Below are positions 34,643-42,522 of a DNA stretch of 64,000 bases, piece by piece. The DNA comes from Plantactinospora soyae. GTDB taxonomy: Bacteria > Actinomycetota > Actinomycetes > Mycobacteriales > Micromonosporaceae. How positions within the stretch are numbered: position 1 is the stretch's first letter; each line of letters starts with the position of its first letter. Both the position numbers and the translations under genes were made by a program. Under the pieces are notes generated by a model. That model had not been told where the DNA came from. It made no database searches and saw only the letters and a program-made list of their open reading frames with translations. The stretch is from contig NZ_JADBEB010000001.1 of the NCBI RefSeq assembly GCF_014874095.1, forward strand, positions 3,782,001-3,846,000, read 5' to 3'.

Positions 34643-35305
34643 TCACCGAGAGCCGGCGCGCACCAGCCCGCACTCGTACGCGTAGACGACCGCCTGGACG
34701 CGGTCACGCAGACCCAGCTTGGCCAGGACGCGGCTGACGTAGGTCTTGACGGTGCCCTCGGAGATGTACATCCGGCCGGCGATCTCGGCGTTCGACAGTC
34801 CCCGGGCGACGAGGCCGAGCACCTCGCGCTCGCGTCCGGTGAGAGAGTCGAGCGCGGCGGCGGCGGCCCCCGGGGATCCGGCACTGGCGTAGCGCTCCAG
34901 AAGCCGGCGGGTGACGCTCGGCGCCACCACCGCGTCACCGCGCGCCACGACCCGGATGGCGGACAGCAGGTCCGGGGCGAGGGTGTCCTTGAGCAGGAAG
35001 CCACTCGCCCCGGCCTGGACGGCGGCGAAGACGTACTCGTCGAGGTCGAACGTCGTCAGGATCAACACCCGGGTGTCGGGCGCGGCGCCGTCCACGCAGA
35101 TCCGTCGGGTCGCGGAAACCCCGTCGAGTTCCGGCATGCGTACGTCCATCAGCACGACGTCGGGACACAGGTCGAGGGCGATCGCCACCGCCTGGGCACC
35201 GTTCCCGGCCTCCCCGACCACCCGCATGTCGTCCGCGTTCTCCAGGATCATCCGGAAGCCGGTGCGGACCAGCGACTGATCGTCGGCCAGCAGTACGTCG
35301 ATCAT
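34643..35305 (-). CDS. NarL/FixJ-type response regulator
   Basis: The 220-residue two-domain regulator has a receiver with phosphoacceptor Asp54 (VVLMDVRMPELDG), acidic pair DD near residues 8-9 and the conserved Lys in FLLKD. A LuxR-type HTH follows (LTGREREVLGLVARGLSNAE). Its ATG overlaps the kinase stop by 4 bp, so the pair is coupled. The divergent TAP-type peptidase gene is the nearest candidate target. Confidence 0.93.
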   Translation of the reverse strand: MIDVLLADDQSLVRTGFRMILENADDMRVVGEAGNGAQAVAIALDLCPDVVLMDVRMPELDGVSATRRICVDGAAPDTRVLILTTFDLDEYVFAAVQAGASGFLLKDTLAPDLLSAIRVVARGDAVVAPSVTRRLLERYASAGSPGAAAAALDSLTGREREVLGLVARGLSNAEIAGRMYISEGTVKTYVSRVLAKLGLRDRVQAVVYAYECGLVRAGSR

Positions 35306-36663
35306 GACTGTTGACCTCGCAGTGGCAGTACCGCCCGGACCTGGAAACCAGCGGACGCCCGCCGTCCGGCCTCGAACGACCCGCCGAGGAGGCGGATCCG
35401 CTCCCGCATGCCGCGCAGCCCGTTGCCGCCGCTGCTGGCGCCCTTGAGCCGGAGGTCGCCCGGCCCGTCATCGGTGACCTCGACCTCGACGTGCGCGTCG
35501 GTATAGGAGACGACGACCTCGGCCCGGGCGGCGGGACCGGCATGCTTCATCGCGTTGGTCAACGCCTCTTGGACGATCCGGTACGCGGACAGATCCACAG
35601 TGGTGGACAGCGGTACCGGTTCGCCGACGATCTTCAGCCGCACCGGGGTTCCCGCCTCACGCACCTGGGTGAGCAGTGCGGGTAGCGCGGCCAGCCCCGG
35701 TTGCGGGCGCCAGGCGTCGTCTGTCTGGTCCACCGTGGCGAGCACCTGGCGCATGTCGGTGAGGGAGTCCCGGCCCGTCTTGACGATCGCCTCCAGCGCC
35801 CTGCGGGTGTCGGCGGGGCGGTTGTCCAGCGCGGCAGCGGCACCCTGCGCCTGGATCACCATCACCGACAGGCCGTGCGCCACGACGTCGTGCAGTTCGC
35901 GACTGAGTCGGCTCCGCTCGGCCGCCACCGCCAGCGCCGACTGCTGGTCCCGCTGGCGTTCCAGGTCGGCGGCGTGGGCGTGCAGTTCGTCGAGGTGGGC
36001 CCGCCGGCTGCGCGCGCCGGACCCGATCGCCCACGACGCGATCAGCGTCACCATGAGCGCCGGCAGGTCGTTCCAGGCGATGCCCGAGATGTGCCGTACC
36101 GCGACGCCGACCGGCGCGGGAGCGGGTGGGGGTTCTTCGTGGCGTGGCGGTACGTCCTGGGGTGGGGGTAGCTCCTTGCGCGGAGGTACTTCCTGGAGCG
36201 GGCGTCGCACCTCGCGCTGCGATGTCCGCGCCAGCGGGTCGATCTGGGTGACGGCGAACGTGCTGGAGGCGGCGGCGATCGCCAGCATGGCAGCCAGTGC
36301 CGCGACGGAGATCGCCCGCGGGTACCGGACCGCCACGGTGGCGAGCAGGATCGGTGCGCTCAGGTCGATGACCGTTACCGGTACCAGCAGGGCCAGATGG
36401 ACCACGACGGTGCCGGTACACAACACGAGCATCGGCAGTGGCCAGCGACGGCGCATCGCGATGCCGACCGCGGCGACCACCGTCGCGGCCCACCACATCG
36501 CCGAGCTGTCGTCCGGCGGAGCGCTGTCGGAGGACTTGGCCAGCCCGTCCACCGGGGTGCCGAGCAGCACGCAGAGCAGCAGTACCGCCGCCGCGAGCGC
36601 CGCGTCCTGCGCGGCGGGACTGCGGGCCAGTGTGCGGACGCTACCCGCCGGATGTTCAGCCAT
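35302..36663 (-). CDS. Sensor histidine kinase (HPK7/NarX-like)
   Basis: The 453-residue membrane kinase has about five hydrophobic segments in residues 20-140. A Pro/Glu/Arg-rich external or linker stretch (QEVPPRKELPPPQDVPPRHE) precedes another helix. The HisKA_3 box follows (SRLSRELHDVVAHGLSVM; phosphorylated His in RELHD), then the HATPase block (ALTNAMKHAG, DDGPGD, GLRGMRER). TAAGCT lies 9 nt before the ATG as a likely -10. The signal is unknown; the Pro-rich segment is unusual. Confidence 0.92.
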   Translation of the reverse strand: MAEHPAGSVRTLARSPAAQDAALAAAVLLLCVLLGTPVDGLAKSSDSAPPDDSSAMWWAATVVAAVGIAMRRRWPLPMLVLCTGTVVVHLALLVPVTVIDLSAPILLATVAVRYPRAISVAALAAMLAIAAASSTFAVTQIDPLARTSQREVRRPLQEVPPRKELPPPQDVPPRHEEPPPAPAPVGVAVRHISGIAWNDLPALMVTLIASWAIGSGARSRRAHLDELHAHAADLERQRDQQSALAVAAERSRLSRELHDVVAHGLSVMVIQAQGAAAALDNRPADTRRALEAIVKTGRDSLTDMRQVLATVDQTDDAWRPQPGLAALPALLTQVREAGTPVRLKIVGEPVPLSTTVDLSAYRIVQEALTNAMKHAGPAARAEVVVSYTDAHVEVEVTDDGPGDLRLKGASSGGNGLRGMRERIRLLGGSFEAGRRASAGFQVRAVLPLRGQQS

Positions 36664-36775
36664 GTCGATCGCAGCTTACGGAACCACCACCTGCGGGGAA
36701 TCCATCGCAGGTCGCATACTCCGGTACCTCTCGCGGCAGACGCGGGTAGCGCCGGCTCGCCGTCACGGTTGTCCC

Positions 36776-38377
36776 ATGAATCCATCCGACACTCGCACGA
36801 TCGGCCGGCGGGCCGCCGCGGTGGTGGCCGCGGCCGGACTCGCGGGCACCCTGCTGGCCGTCGTCGCGCCACCGGCGTCCGCCGGCCAGCACGCGCCGCC
36901 GGTCACCTGGCAGAGCTGTCCCGCGTACTCCGACCAGACGCTGGCGCTGTTGGCGCCGCCGGACAAACAGCCGCAGCTCAGAGAGCTGCTGGGTCGGCTG
37001 GAGTGCGGCACGGTCAGCGTTCCGCTCGACTACGGCCGCCCGAACGGCCGGAAGATCACCGTGGCCCTCAGCCGGCTGAAGGCGCGTGACCAGGCGCACC
37101 GGCTGGGCAGCCTGGCGCTGAATCCGGGCGGACCCGGTGGCAGCGGCTATCTCATGCCGGTGGAGGTCATACTCCGCGGCGAGTCGACCGCGGGGCTGAA
37201 CGAGCGGTACGACCTGATCGGCTTCGACCCCCGCGGCGTCGGTTACAGCACCAAGGTGGACTGTCCGGCACCGGACGAGATGCCGGATCCGCCTCCGCCC
37301 GGACCGTTGACCGAGGACCACGCGCGGCGGATCTACGACGCACAGGTCGCCGCCAACGCCGCCTGCGGGCGGTCCGATCCTCCGTTCCTGGGTCAGCTCA
37401 CGACTGCCAACGTCGCCCGGGACCTGGACCGGATCAGGGCCGGGCTCGGTGAACCGCGGCTCAACTTCCTGGGCATCTCCTGGGGCACCTGGTTGGGCGT
37501 CGTCTACCGCACCCTGTACCCGCAACAGGTCGGCCGGATGTTCCTGGACAGCGTCGCAATTCCGCGGTTCAGCATTCCGGCTTTCGTCCAGGGGCGTGCC
37601 GACGCGGCCGAGCGCAAGGCCGGTCGGATGACGGCCTGGCTGTCCGAGTACGACGACACCTACGGGCTCGGCACCACCGCCGCCGAGGTACGCGAGACGA
37701 TCATCGCGCTCCGCGCCGACTACGATGCGAACCCACGCCGGTTCACCGACCTGCCGGAGCCCCTTGACGGCGGCCTCATCGCGGATGCCGCCGGCCAGGA
37801 CTCGCCGGTGTGGCCGCTCGTCGGCCAGATCCTGAAGGAGTTGCGGGAGGCGACCGGCCCCACCGCGCCGCCGACGGTCAAGCAGGTCCTCGGAGGATCC
37901 GGCCCGCCACCGCCGGCTCCGCCAGCCGACGCGCCGGAGCGGTCGAACCGCACCATGAACAAGGCCGCGTTCTGCAACGAGGACCCGAGCCGGTCCGACT
38001 TCGCCAGCGCGTGGGCGGCCTACCGCCGCAACCTCACGCACAACCCGATGACCGGACGGTCGGTCAACTTCGCCGCCGGATGCGCCGGCTGGCCACTGCC
38101 CGTGCAGGCGTTCCGGATCAAGCCCGGCGGCGGTTCGCTGGTGCTGTCCGGGCACCGGTGGGAGGTTCCGTCACCGTACGAGTGGACGCTGCAGACGCGG
38201 GACATCGCGGGCGGCAAGGTGTACACGGTCGACGACGACGTGCACGGCTCCGCGCTGATGGAGTGCACCGCCGACCTGGTCGGCTTCTTCAACACCGGCC
38301 GCATCGACGGCGGATGCGACGGTGTGCCCGTCCCGACCGGGCCGGCGGCCGCCGCGGCGGCGTTCAGCAGCAGCTGA
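36776..38377 (+). CDS. Secreted alpha/beta hydrolase, tripeptidyl aminopeptidase (TAP) family
   Basis: The 533-residue exported hydrolase has a signal peptide (to about residue 37, ASAGQ). Its oxyanion motif is NPGGPGGSG, its nucleophile Ser235 is in GISWGTWLG, and the C-terminal TAP domain carries His490 (DVHGSAL). The acid residue expected in a D-x-x-TPYE context appears as Glu463 (RWEVPSPYEW), an unusual substitution. A Pro-rich linker (GPPPPAPPADAPE) sits before the C-terminal domain. It is divergent from the two-component system, which may regulate it. Confidence 0.88.
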   Translation: MNPSDTRTIGRRAAAVVAAAGLAGTLLAVVAPPASAGQHAPPVTWQSCPAYSDQTLALLAPPDKQPQLRELLGRLECGTVSVPLDYGRPNGRKITVALSRLKARDQAHRLGSLALNPGGPGGSGYLMPVEVILRGESTAGLNERYDLIGFDPRGVGYSTKVDCPAPDEMPDPPPPGPLTEDHARRIYDAQVAANAACGRSDPPFLGQLTTANVARDLDRIRAGLGEPRLNFLGISWGTWLGVVYRTLYPQQVGRMFLDSVAIPRFSIPAFVQGRADAAERKAGRMTAWLSEYDDTYGLGTTAAEVRETIIALRADYDANPRRFTDLPEPLDGGLIADAAGQDSPVWPLVGQILKELREATGPTAPPTVKQVLGGSGPPPPAPPADAPERSNRTMNKAAFCNEDPSRSDFASAWAAYRRNLTHNPMTGRSVNFAAGCAGWPLPVQAFRIKPGGGSLVLSGHRWEVPSPYEWTLQTRDIAGGKVYTVDDDVHGSALMECTADLVGFFNTGRIDGGCDGVPVPTGPAAAAAAFSSS

Positions 38378-38381
38378 GCAG

Positions 38382-38417
38382 CGACCGCCGGGGCGGGTTC
38401 AACCCGCCCGGCGGTCG
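38382..38417 (+). terminator. Terminator after the TAP-family hydrolase
   Basis: A 17-18 bp stem with one bulge (CGACCGCCGGGGCGGGTT with AACCCGCCCGGCGGTCG) begins 5 nt after the stop codon. Confidence 0.75.
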
Positions 38418-38440
38418 TGCCGCGTCGCGCTGTCGCTGAC

Positions 38441-38486
38441 GTGTCGTGGCCCGGCCCGGGGCCGGGGCCGGTCCGGGCCACGACAC
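38441..38486 (+). terminator. Second hairpin terminator
   Basis: A perfect 14-bp stem (GTGTCGTGGCCCGG with CCGGGCCACGACAC) follows the first terminator by 24 bp, a tandem arrangement. Confidence 0.65.
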
Positions 38487-38733
38487 CTCAGCTGTCGTTC
38501 GGCGTCGACTGCCCGAAGAGACCGGCGGAGCGTACGGTCGCCTTGTCAGCGGCGGATGTGTCGATTCCGCGCCCCGAGGGCACGATGTCCGCCGCGTCGA
38601 TCCCCGGCCGGCGGTTTCGGTAGCCGATCCGTCGGCCCGCGGGCGCCGGCCGGGGGCTGCGGGATAACCGCGGGTACGGCAGGGTAAGGCAATTCCGGCT
38701 CGGGCCCGACGTCGGAGGCGAGGAGGCAGCCCC
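38487..38733. other. Upstream region of the ROK gene
   Basis: The rest of the 356-bp gap contains no gene that I can support. AGGCGAGGAGGC at about 38718 is the ribosome binding region of the ROK gene. A clear promoter is not visible. Confidence 0.35.
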
Positions 38734-39789
38734 ATGGCGAACTCGGACATCCCGGTGGTCGTCGGACTGGACAACGGCGGTAACAGCAACAACGCGACGG
38801 TGCTCGACGCGACCGGGCGTTTCCTGGTGGACGAACTGGTCGAGAGTCCCTGCCAGGTGCTGGAGGGGCCGGAGGCGGCGGTCGAGGCGTTGGCGGCGGC
38901 GATGGCCCAGGTGTTGGCCCATACCGGCACCCCGGCGGAACTGGTCCGGGCCGTCGGGCTGGACACTCCCGGGCCGGCCAGTGCCACCGGGGTGATCTCC
39001 GCGAAGGGGTCGACGAACTTCTCCCAGCCGGCCTGGCGGGGTTTCGACATCCGGTCCGCCCTGGAACGCCGGCTCGGCCTGCCGGTGACCTACCACAACG
39101 ACGGCAACGCCGCCGCGCTCTACGCCCACCACTCCTACTTCGGCGACGAGGCGATGCGCCGGTCGTCGGTCTCCGCCATCGTCGGCACCGGCCTCGGCGG
39201 TGGCGTGGTCGAGTGCGGGCGGGTGGTTACCGGGACCGCCGGAATGGCCGGCGAACTCGGCCATGTGCACATTCCGATGTACGGCCTGCTCGCCGAGGGG
39301 CAGCCGGTGCCGCTCTGCAACTGCGGGTTCGTCGCGGACGTGGAGAGCGTCGCCTCGCTGACCGGGATCCGACGGAATCTGCTGCCGTACTGGCTGACCC
39401 GGTTCGTCGGGCATCCGCTCGGCGAGGTCGACCTGCTCCAGGCCGCCCGACAGGTCCGGCAGTACGGCGTGGACGGCGACCCGATGGCGCTCAAGATCTT
39501 CGAGCAGCAGGCGATGGCGTTGGGCCGGCTGTTCACCATCGTGGCCAACTTCGTCGACCCGGACGCGTACTTCGTCGGCGGCGGTGTGGTCGAGGCGAGT
39601 CCCGAGTTCCGGGAGTGGTTCCTCGGCACCGTCCGGACGCACACCACACTCCGGACCGAGCAGGCGGAGCGGGCCCGGTTCGCGCTGGTGCCGGATCTCG
39701 ACATGGCCGGTGCCCGGGGGGCCGCCATCGCCGCGCTGGCGACCCTCGACGGCCGGTCAGGGTCGGCCGACCCGCAGCCGGGGCGGTAG
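38734..39789 (+). CDS. ROK-family protein (sugar kinase-like) lacking the full zinc motif
   Basis: The 351-residue protein has the ATP motif GLDNGGNSNNATVLD, LDTPGPASATG, the sugar-binding HNDGNAAALY with catalytic Asp, GTGLGGGVV and the GELGHVHI segment. The usual CxCGxxGCxE zinc motif is reduced to CNCGFVADVE, keeping only two of the Cys. There is no N-terminal HTH, so it is an enzyme-type ROK protein. The substrate is unknown; it may be a divergent glucokinase. Confidence 0.85.
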   Translation: MANSDIPVVVGLDNGGNSNNATVLDATGRFLVDELVESPCQVLEGPEAAVEALAAAMAQVLAHTGTPAELVRAVGLDTPGPASATGVISAKGSTNFSQPAWRGFDIRSALERRLGLPVTYHNDGNAAALYAHHSYFGDEAMRRSSVSAIVGTGLGGGVVECGRVVTGTAGMAGELGHVHIPMYGLLAEGQPVPLCNCGFVADVESVASLTGIRRNLLPYWLTRFVGHPLGEVDLLQAARQVRQYGVDGDPMALKIFEQQAMALGRLFTIVANFVDPDAYFVGGGVVEASPEFREWFLGTVRTHTTLRTEQAERARFALVPDLDMAGARGAAIAALATLDGRSGSADPQPGR

Positions 39790-39906
39790 CCGCAGGTTTC
39801 CTGGTAGGGCCTGCCTCACCCTGATCCGCTCAGGGTCGCACAACCGGGGGAGTGGTCCGGGATCACGCCGGATCCGGCGCCGGTTCGTCGCGTCCAGGCT
39901 GGTCAC

Positions 39907-40764
39907 ATGATGTCCGGATGCCGCTGGAAGTCGTGGACCGCCCGCCCGCTCGCCCTGGTTGCCGCCGTAGGTATCGCCCTGACGGCGGCCCTCGGGGTCG
40001 CCGCACACCTCGCTCCGGACCCCGGGATGAGTCCACTCTCCCTGACGATCAGCGACTACGCGGTGTCGAACAACGGTTGGCCGATGAACGTGGCGATCCT
40101 CGTCCTGGGTGTCACGTCGTTGGCCGTACCGCTGGCGCTGCAGGCCGTACGCGCCCGGGTCGGGGCCGTCGTGCAGGGGCTGCTCCTGGTCTGGAGCCTG
40201 GGCCTGATCGCCGCCGCGATCGTGCCGACGGACCCGATCGGGGTGACCGAGCTGAGTACCCGGGGATACGTGCACCGGTACGTATCGGTGGCCGCCTTCG
40301 TCGCCCTGCCGGTCGCCACGCTGCTGGCGATCCGCCGGCTGGCCGTCGACGTACGCTGGCGCGGCGCCGTACCCCGGCTTCGGGCGCTGGCCGTGACGAG
40401 CGTGCTGGCGCTGCTCGGCCTCTACTATGTCGCCTTCCCCGGTGGCCGGGTGATGATGGGCCTGGTGGAGCGGATCCTGGTGGTGCTGGAGCTGGCGCTG
40501 CTCGCGGTCCTGGTCGGACGGTTGCACCGGCTCGCCGGCCGGACCGCGCCGGTGGCCGCGGGTGAGTCGGTGGCCCTGGGTGAGTCGGTGGCCCTGGGTG
40601 AGTCGGTGGCCCTGGGTGAGCCGGTGGCCCTGGGTGAGCCGGTGGCCGTGGCTGAGGCGGTGGCCGTGGCCAGGCCGGTGGCGCTGGCCCGACCGGTGCA
40701 GCGTGGTCGGGTGGTGCCTGCTCAGGCTCGGTTGGTGGCGACTCGTTCCACCAGTTCGCGGTAG
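39907..40764 (+). CDS. DUF998 membrane protein with a repetitive C-terminal tail
   Basis: The 285-residue protein has six predicted transmembrane helices in residues 14-205 with the DUF998 features (LSLTISDYAVSNNGWPMN, STRGYVHRYVSVAAF). From about residue 219 the tail is seven hexapeptide repeats (GESVAL drifting to GEPVAV, AEAVAV, ARPVAL) encoded by an 18-bp minisatellite. The last 43 bp overlap the 3' end of the converging Thg1-like gene. The repeat array probably pushed the stop codon downstream into it. Function is unknown. Confidence 0.8.
   Translation: MMSGCRWKSWTARPLALVAAVGIALTAALGVAAHLAPDPGMSPLSLTISDYAVSNNGWPMNVAILVLGVTSLAVPLALQAVRARVGAVVQGLLLVWSLGLIAAAIVPTDPIGVTELSTRGYVHRYVSVAAFVALPVATLLAIRRLAVDVRWRGAVPRLRALAVTSVLALLGLYYVAFPGGRVMMGLVERILVVLELALLAVLVGRLHRLAGRTAPVAAGESVALGESVALGESVALGEPVALGEPVAVAEAVAVARPVALARPVQRGRVVPAQARLVATRSTSSR
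40561..40698 (+). repeat. 18-bp tandem repeat within a coding region
   Basis: There are seven units of GGTGAGTCGGTGGCCCTG and a partial eighth. Units 1-3 are identical, and units 4-7 accumulate changes towards the 3' end. Each unit is six codons, so copy-number change keeps the frame. Confidence 0.9.
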
Positions 40765-41477
40765 TCGCCCTTCATCGGCAGCTCGCGTTCGACCCGGACC
40801 CGCCGCCGGGTGCTGGTCACCTCGGCGTCGCGCACCGGGTCGTGGCCGGGATGCGGATGGCTCTCCCACCAGAGCCCGACGCCCCGGCGCTGCCAGGCGG
40901 GCAGTTCGGCGAAGTTGATCCCGTACCGGAAGAGCAGTTCGTTCTTGTCCGACGTGCTGGCGCCGTCCAGTACCCGGTTGGCCTCCGAGGCGGACCGGCC
41001 GTCGTGCCGCAACGTCCAGTAGCACCAGCCGTTCAGCGCGCACCGGGCCGCGTCGGACTGCCGCCAGGAGAAGTAGTCGACCACGTCGGCGACGCCCGCC
41101 CCCAGCCAGATCCGGGCGTCGAAGTGCGCCGGTCGCCCGGCCGCGCTGGTGAAGGTGGCGCTGGCAAGGCCCGCCGAGATCGAGACGAGTTTCTCCACGG
41201 TTCCGCCGAACAACGCGGTGTCGGGAGGCAGCAGCAGGGAGATCTCGTCGCTCTCGGTGTACGCGTACCGGCCGGCCAGCTCGGTCAGCAGGGTGCGCGC
41301 CGTGCCGGTCATCAGTTCGCTGAACCGGGGATCGAATGGCTTGTCGAAGTGCTGTTCGGTGAACCGGGAGAAAGTCCGCCCGTCCAGCCGGATCACCGTC
41401 CAGGCACCGGGCAGCACCCGCAGGGTGTGGAAGTGCTCCCGGGCCCGCTGGCCGGACTCGAAGTCGTCGGTGTTCAT
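40722..41477 (-). CDS. Thg1-like 3'-5' polymerase (tRNA-His guanylyltransferase family)
   Basis: The 251-residue protein has the Thg1 hallmarks: TVIRLDGRTFSRFTE (metal-binding Asp32), KPFDPRFSELM, and YAYTESDEISLLL (Asp77). It also has LASATFTSAAG, FDARIWL and CALNGWCYW. Thg1-like proteins add nucleotides to 5' ends of RNA in the reverse direction; bacterial ones repair 5'-truncated tRNAs in vitro. It lies 8 bp after an HD-domain gene and is cotranscribed with it. Its 3' end overlaps the DUF998 tail. Such genes are sporadic in bacteria. Confidence 0.88.
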   Translation of the reverse strand: MNTDDFESGQRAREHFHTLRVLPGAWTVIRLDGRTFSRFTEQHFDKPFDPRFSELMTGTARTLLTELAGRYAYTESDEISLLLPPDTALFGGTVEKLVSISAGLASATFTSAAGRPAHFDARIWLGAGVADVVDYFSWRQSDAARCALNGWCYWTLRHDGRSASEANRVLDGASTSDKNELLFRYGINFAELPAWQRRGVGLWWESHPHPGHDPVRDAEVTSTRRRVRVERELPMKGDYRELVERVATNRA

Positions 41478-41485
41478 CGCCCCGC

Positions 41486-42076
41486 TCAGCCCGTCGGGTA
41501 GCGGGCCTGGAAGGCGAGCCGGGCGTCGGCCTCCGCGCCGATCCCGTCGAGCACGTCGTCGAGCCGCATGAACGCCTCCCAGGGCTGCTCGTTCCCGGCC
41601 ACCGCGAGTCGGCCGACGACCAGTGTCTCAAGCCCCGGTTCCCGCCGGCCCTTCAAGATCTTGTCGGCGAGGCTGACCAGCAGCTCCTCGGTGCTCATCG
41701 CGGGGCGGTCCCACCCGGCGTGGCTGGCCGCGAACCGGGCCAGTTCGGCGGGTACGCCGTGCCGAAGCAGCAGTTCCCGGCCGGCGGGTTCGTGCCGGGA
41801 GCCCGGTCCGGAGAGTTCCTCGGGATGGATTGTCTTCCCGATGTCGTGGGTGGCCGCCCCGAACAGCACCGCGTCGTGGTCGACGTCGAGTCGGGGGTAC
41901 GCCGGCCGCAGCCAGTCGAGCAGTCGCGCGGCGACGTCGTGTACGGCCCGCAGGTGTGCGCCCAGCCGAGGTGGGGCGTCCAGCGTCAGCAGCAGCTCGA
42001 CGGCCCGGGGCGGCAGCGGCCGGAGCGCCGGTGGACCCGGATCGGCGAGCGCGCGGTGCAGGGCGGTGGCGATCAC
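41486..42076 (-). CDS. HD-domain phosphohydrolase
   Basis: The 196-residue protein is a stand-alone HD domain. Conserved metal ligands are visible in order: His46 (RAVHDVA), His77-Asp78 (ATHDIG), a later His in ASHAGW, and Asp in SLADKILKG. Substrate candidates are nucleotides or RNA-end phosphates. GTG 42076 follows a TAACCT -10 box by 8 nt. It is the first gene of a two-gene unit with the Thg1-like polymerase, implying a joint function in RNA end metabolism. Confidence 0.85.
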   Translation of the reverse strand: MIATALHRALADPGPPALRPLPPRAVELLLTLDAPPRLGAHLRAVHDVAARLLDWLRPAYPRLDVDHDAVLFGAATHDIGKTIHPEELSGPGSRHEPAGRELLLRHGVPAELARFAASHAGWDRPAMSTEELLVSLADKILKGRREPGLETLVVGRLAVAGNEQPWEAFMRLDDVLDGIGAEADARLAFQARYPTG

Positions 42077-42084
42077 GGTGTCGA

Positions 42085-42090
42085 AGGTTA
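42085..42090 (-). promoter_or_regulatory. -10 box for the HD/Thg1 cassette
   Basis: On the minus strand TAACCT lies 8 nt before the GTG of the HD gene, predicting a leaderless or nearly leaderless mRNA. Confidence 0.5.
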
Positions 42091-42117
42091 ACCGAGCGGT
42101 GCGAGCCGCAGAAGTGT

Positions 42118-42168
42118 TAGGAAGGGCCCCCCGCTACAACGGAAAGCGATAAGAAGGGGCCCTTCCTT
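42118..42168. repeat. Micromonosporaceae-type palindromic intergenic element, copy 3 (degenerate)
   Basis: The right half (AAAGCGAT plus the 18-base arm) is identical to copy 2. The left arm is altered to TAGGAAGGGCCCCCCG and the loop has one extra base. It lies 28 bp upstream of the HD gene's -10 box and in the same orientation as copy 2. Confidence 0.82.
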
Positions 42169-42178
42169 GCATCTCCGC

Positions 42179-42223
42179 CACGCCCCCTGCCCGCCGACCC
42201 GGACCGGCGGAACAGGGGGCGTG
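42179..42223 (-). terminator. Terminator downstream of the DUF397 gene
   Basis: An 11-bp outer stem (CACGCCCCCTG with CAGGGGGCGTG) encloses a CCGCCG/CGGCGG pairing. It lies about 70 bp after the DUF397 stop. Confidence 0.65.
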
Positions 42224-42293
42224 GGGCACCGGAGCTGGGCGGGCCGAGCGTTGCCGGGGGGACGCAGCTCGGAGACCGCCAGCCTCCCCCCGG

Positions 42294-42521
42294 TCAGGGG
42301 AGAATGGGGGAGGCGGGCAGCGCGGTGGTGAATGCGGTCCAGGCGGCCGGAGAGAAGGTCAGTACGGGGCCGGTGGTGTCCTTGGAGTCGCGGATCGCGA
42401 TGGTGGTGTCGGGGGCGGCGTTGATGATCTGGGCGAACTCGATGCAGGCGCCCTGGTCACCGCTGCGGGTGCTCTTCCGCCAGGCGGCACTGGCCAGTGG
42501 TGCGTTCGTCTCCGGTGGCAT
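42294..42521 (-). CDS. DUF397 domain protein
   Basis: The 75-residue protein has the DUF397 pattern: AAWRKSTRSGDQGACIEFA, IAIRDSKDTTGPVLTFSPAAW. It starts 1 bp after the XRE gene ends. In actinomycetes DUF397 proteins act with Scr1-type regulators as small antagonists, much like an anti-regulator or antitoxin partner. Confidence 0.9.
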   Translation of the reverse strand: MPPETNAPLASAAWRKSTRSGDQGACIEFAQIINAAPDTTIAIRDSKDTTGPVLTFSPAAWTAFTTALPASPILP

Positions 42522-42522
42522 C

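Noticed and set aside
35555-36775. Upstream extension of the TAP-family hydrolase by about 400 codons
   Set aside because: It runs antisense through the histidine kinase. The signal peptide begins at ATG 36776, which fixes the start.
40561-40698. Tandem repeat considered as a CRISPR array
   Set aside because: Units are contiguous without spacers and lie in frame inside a coding region, and no cas gene is present.
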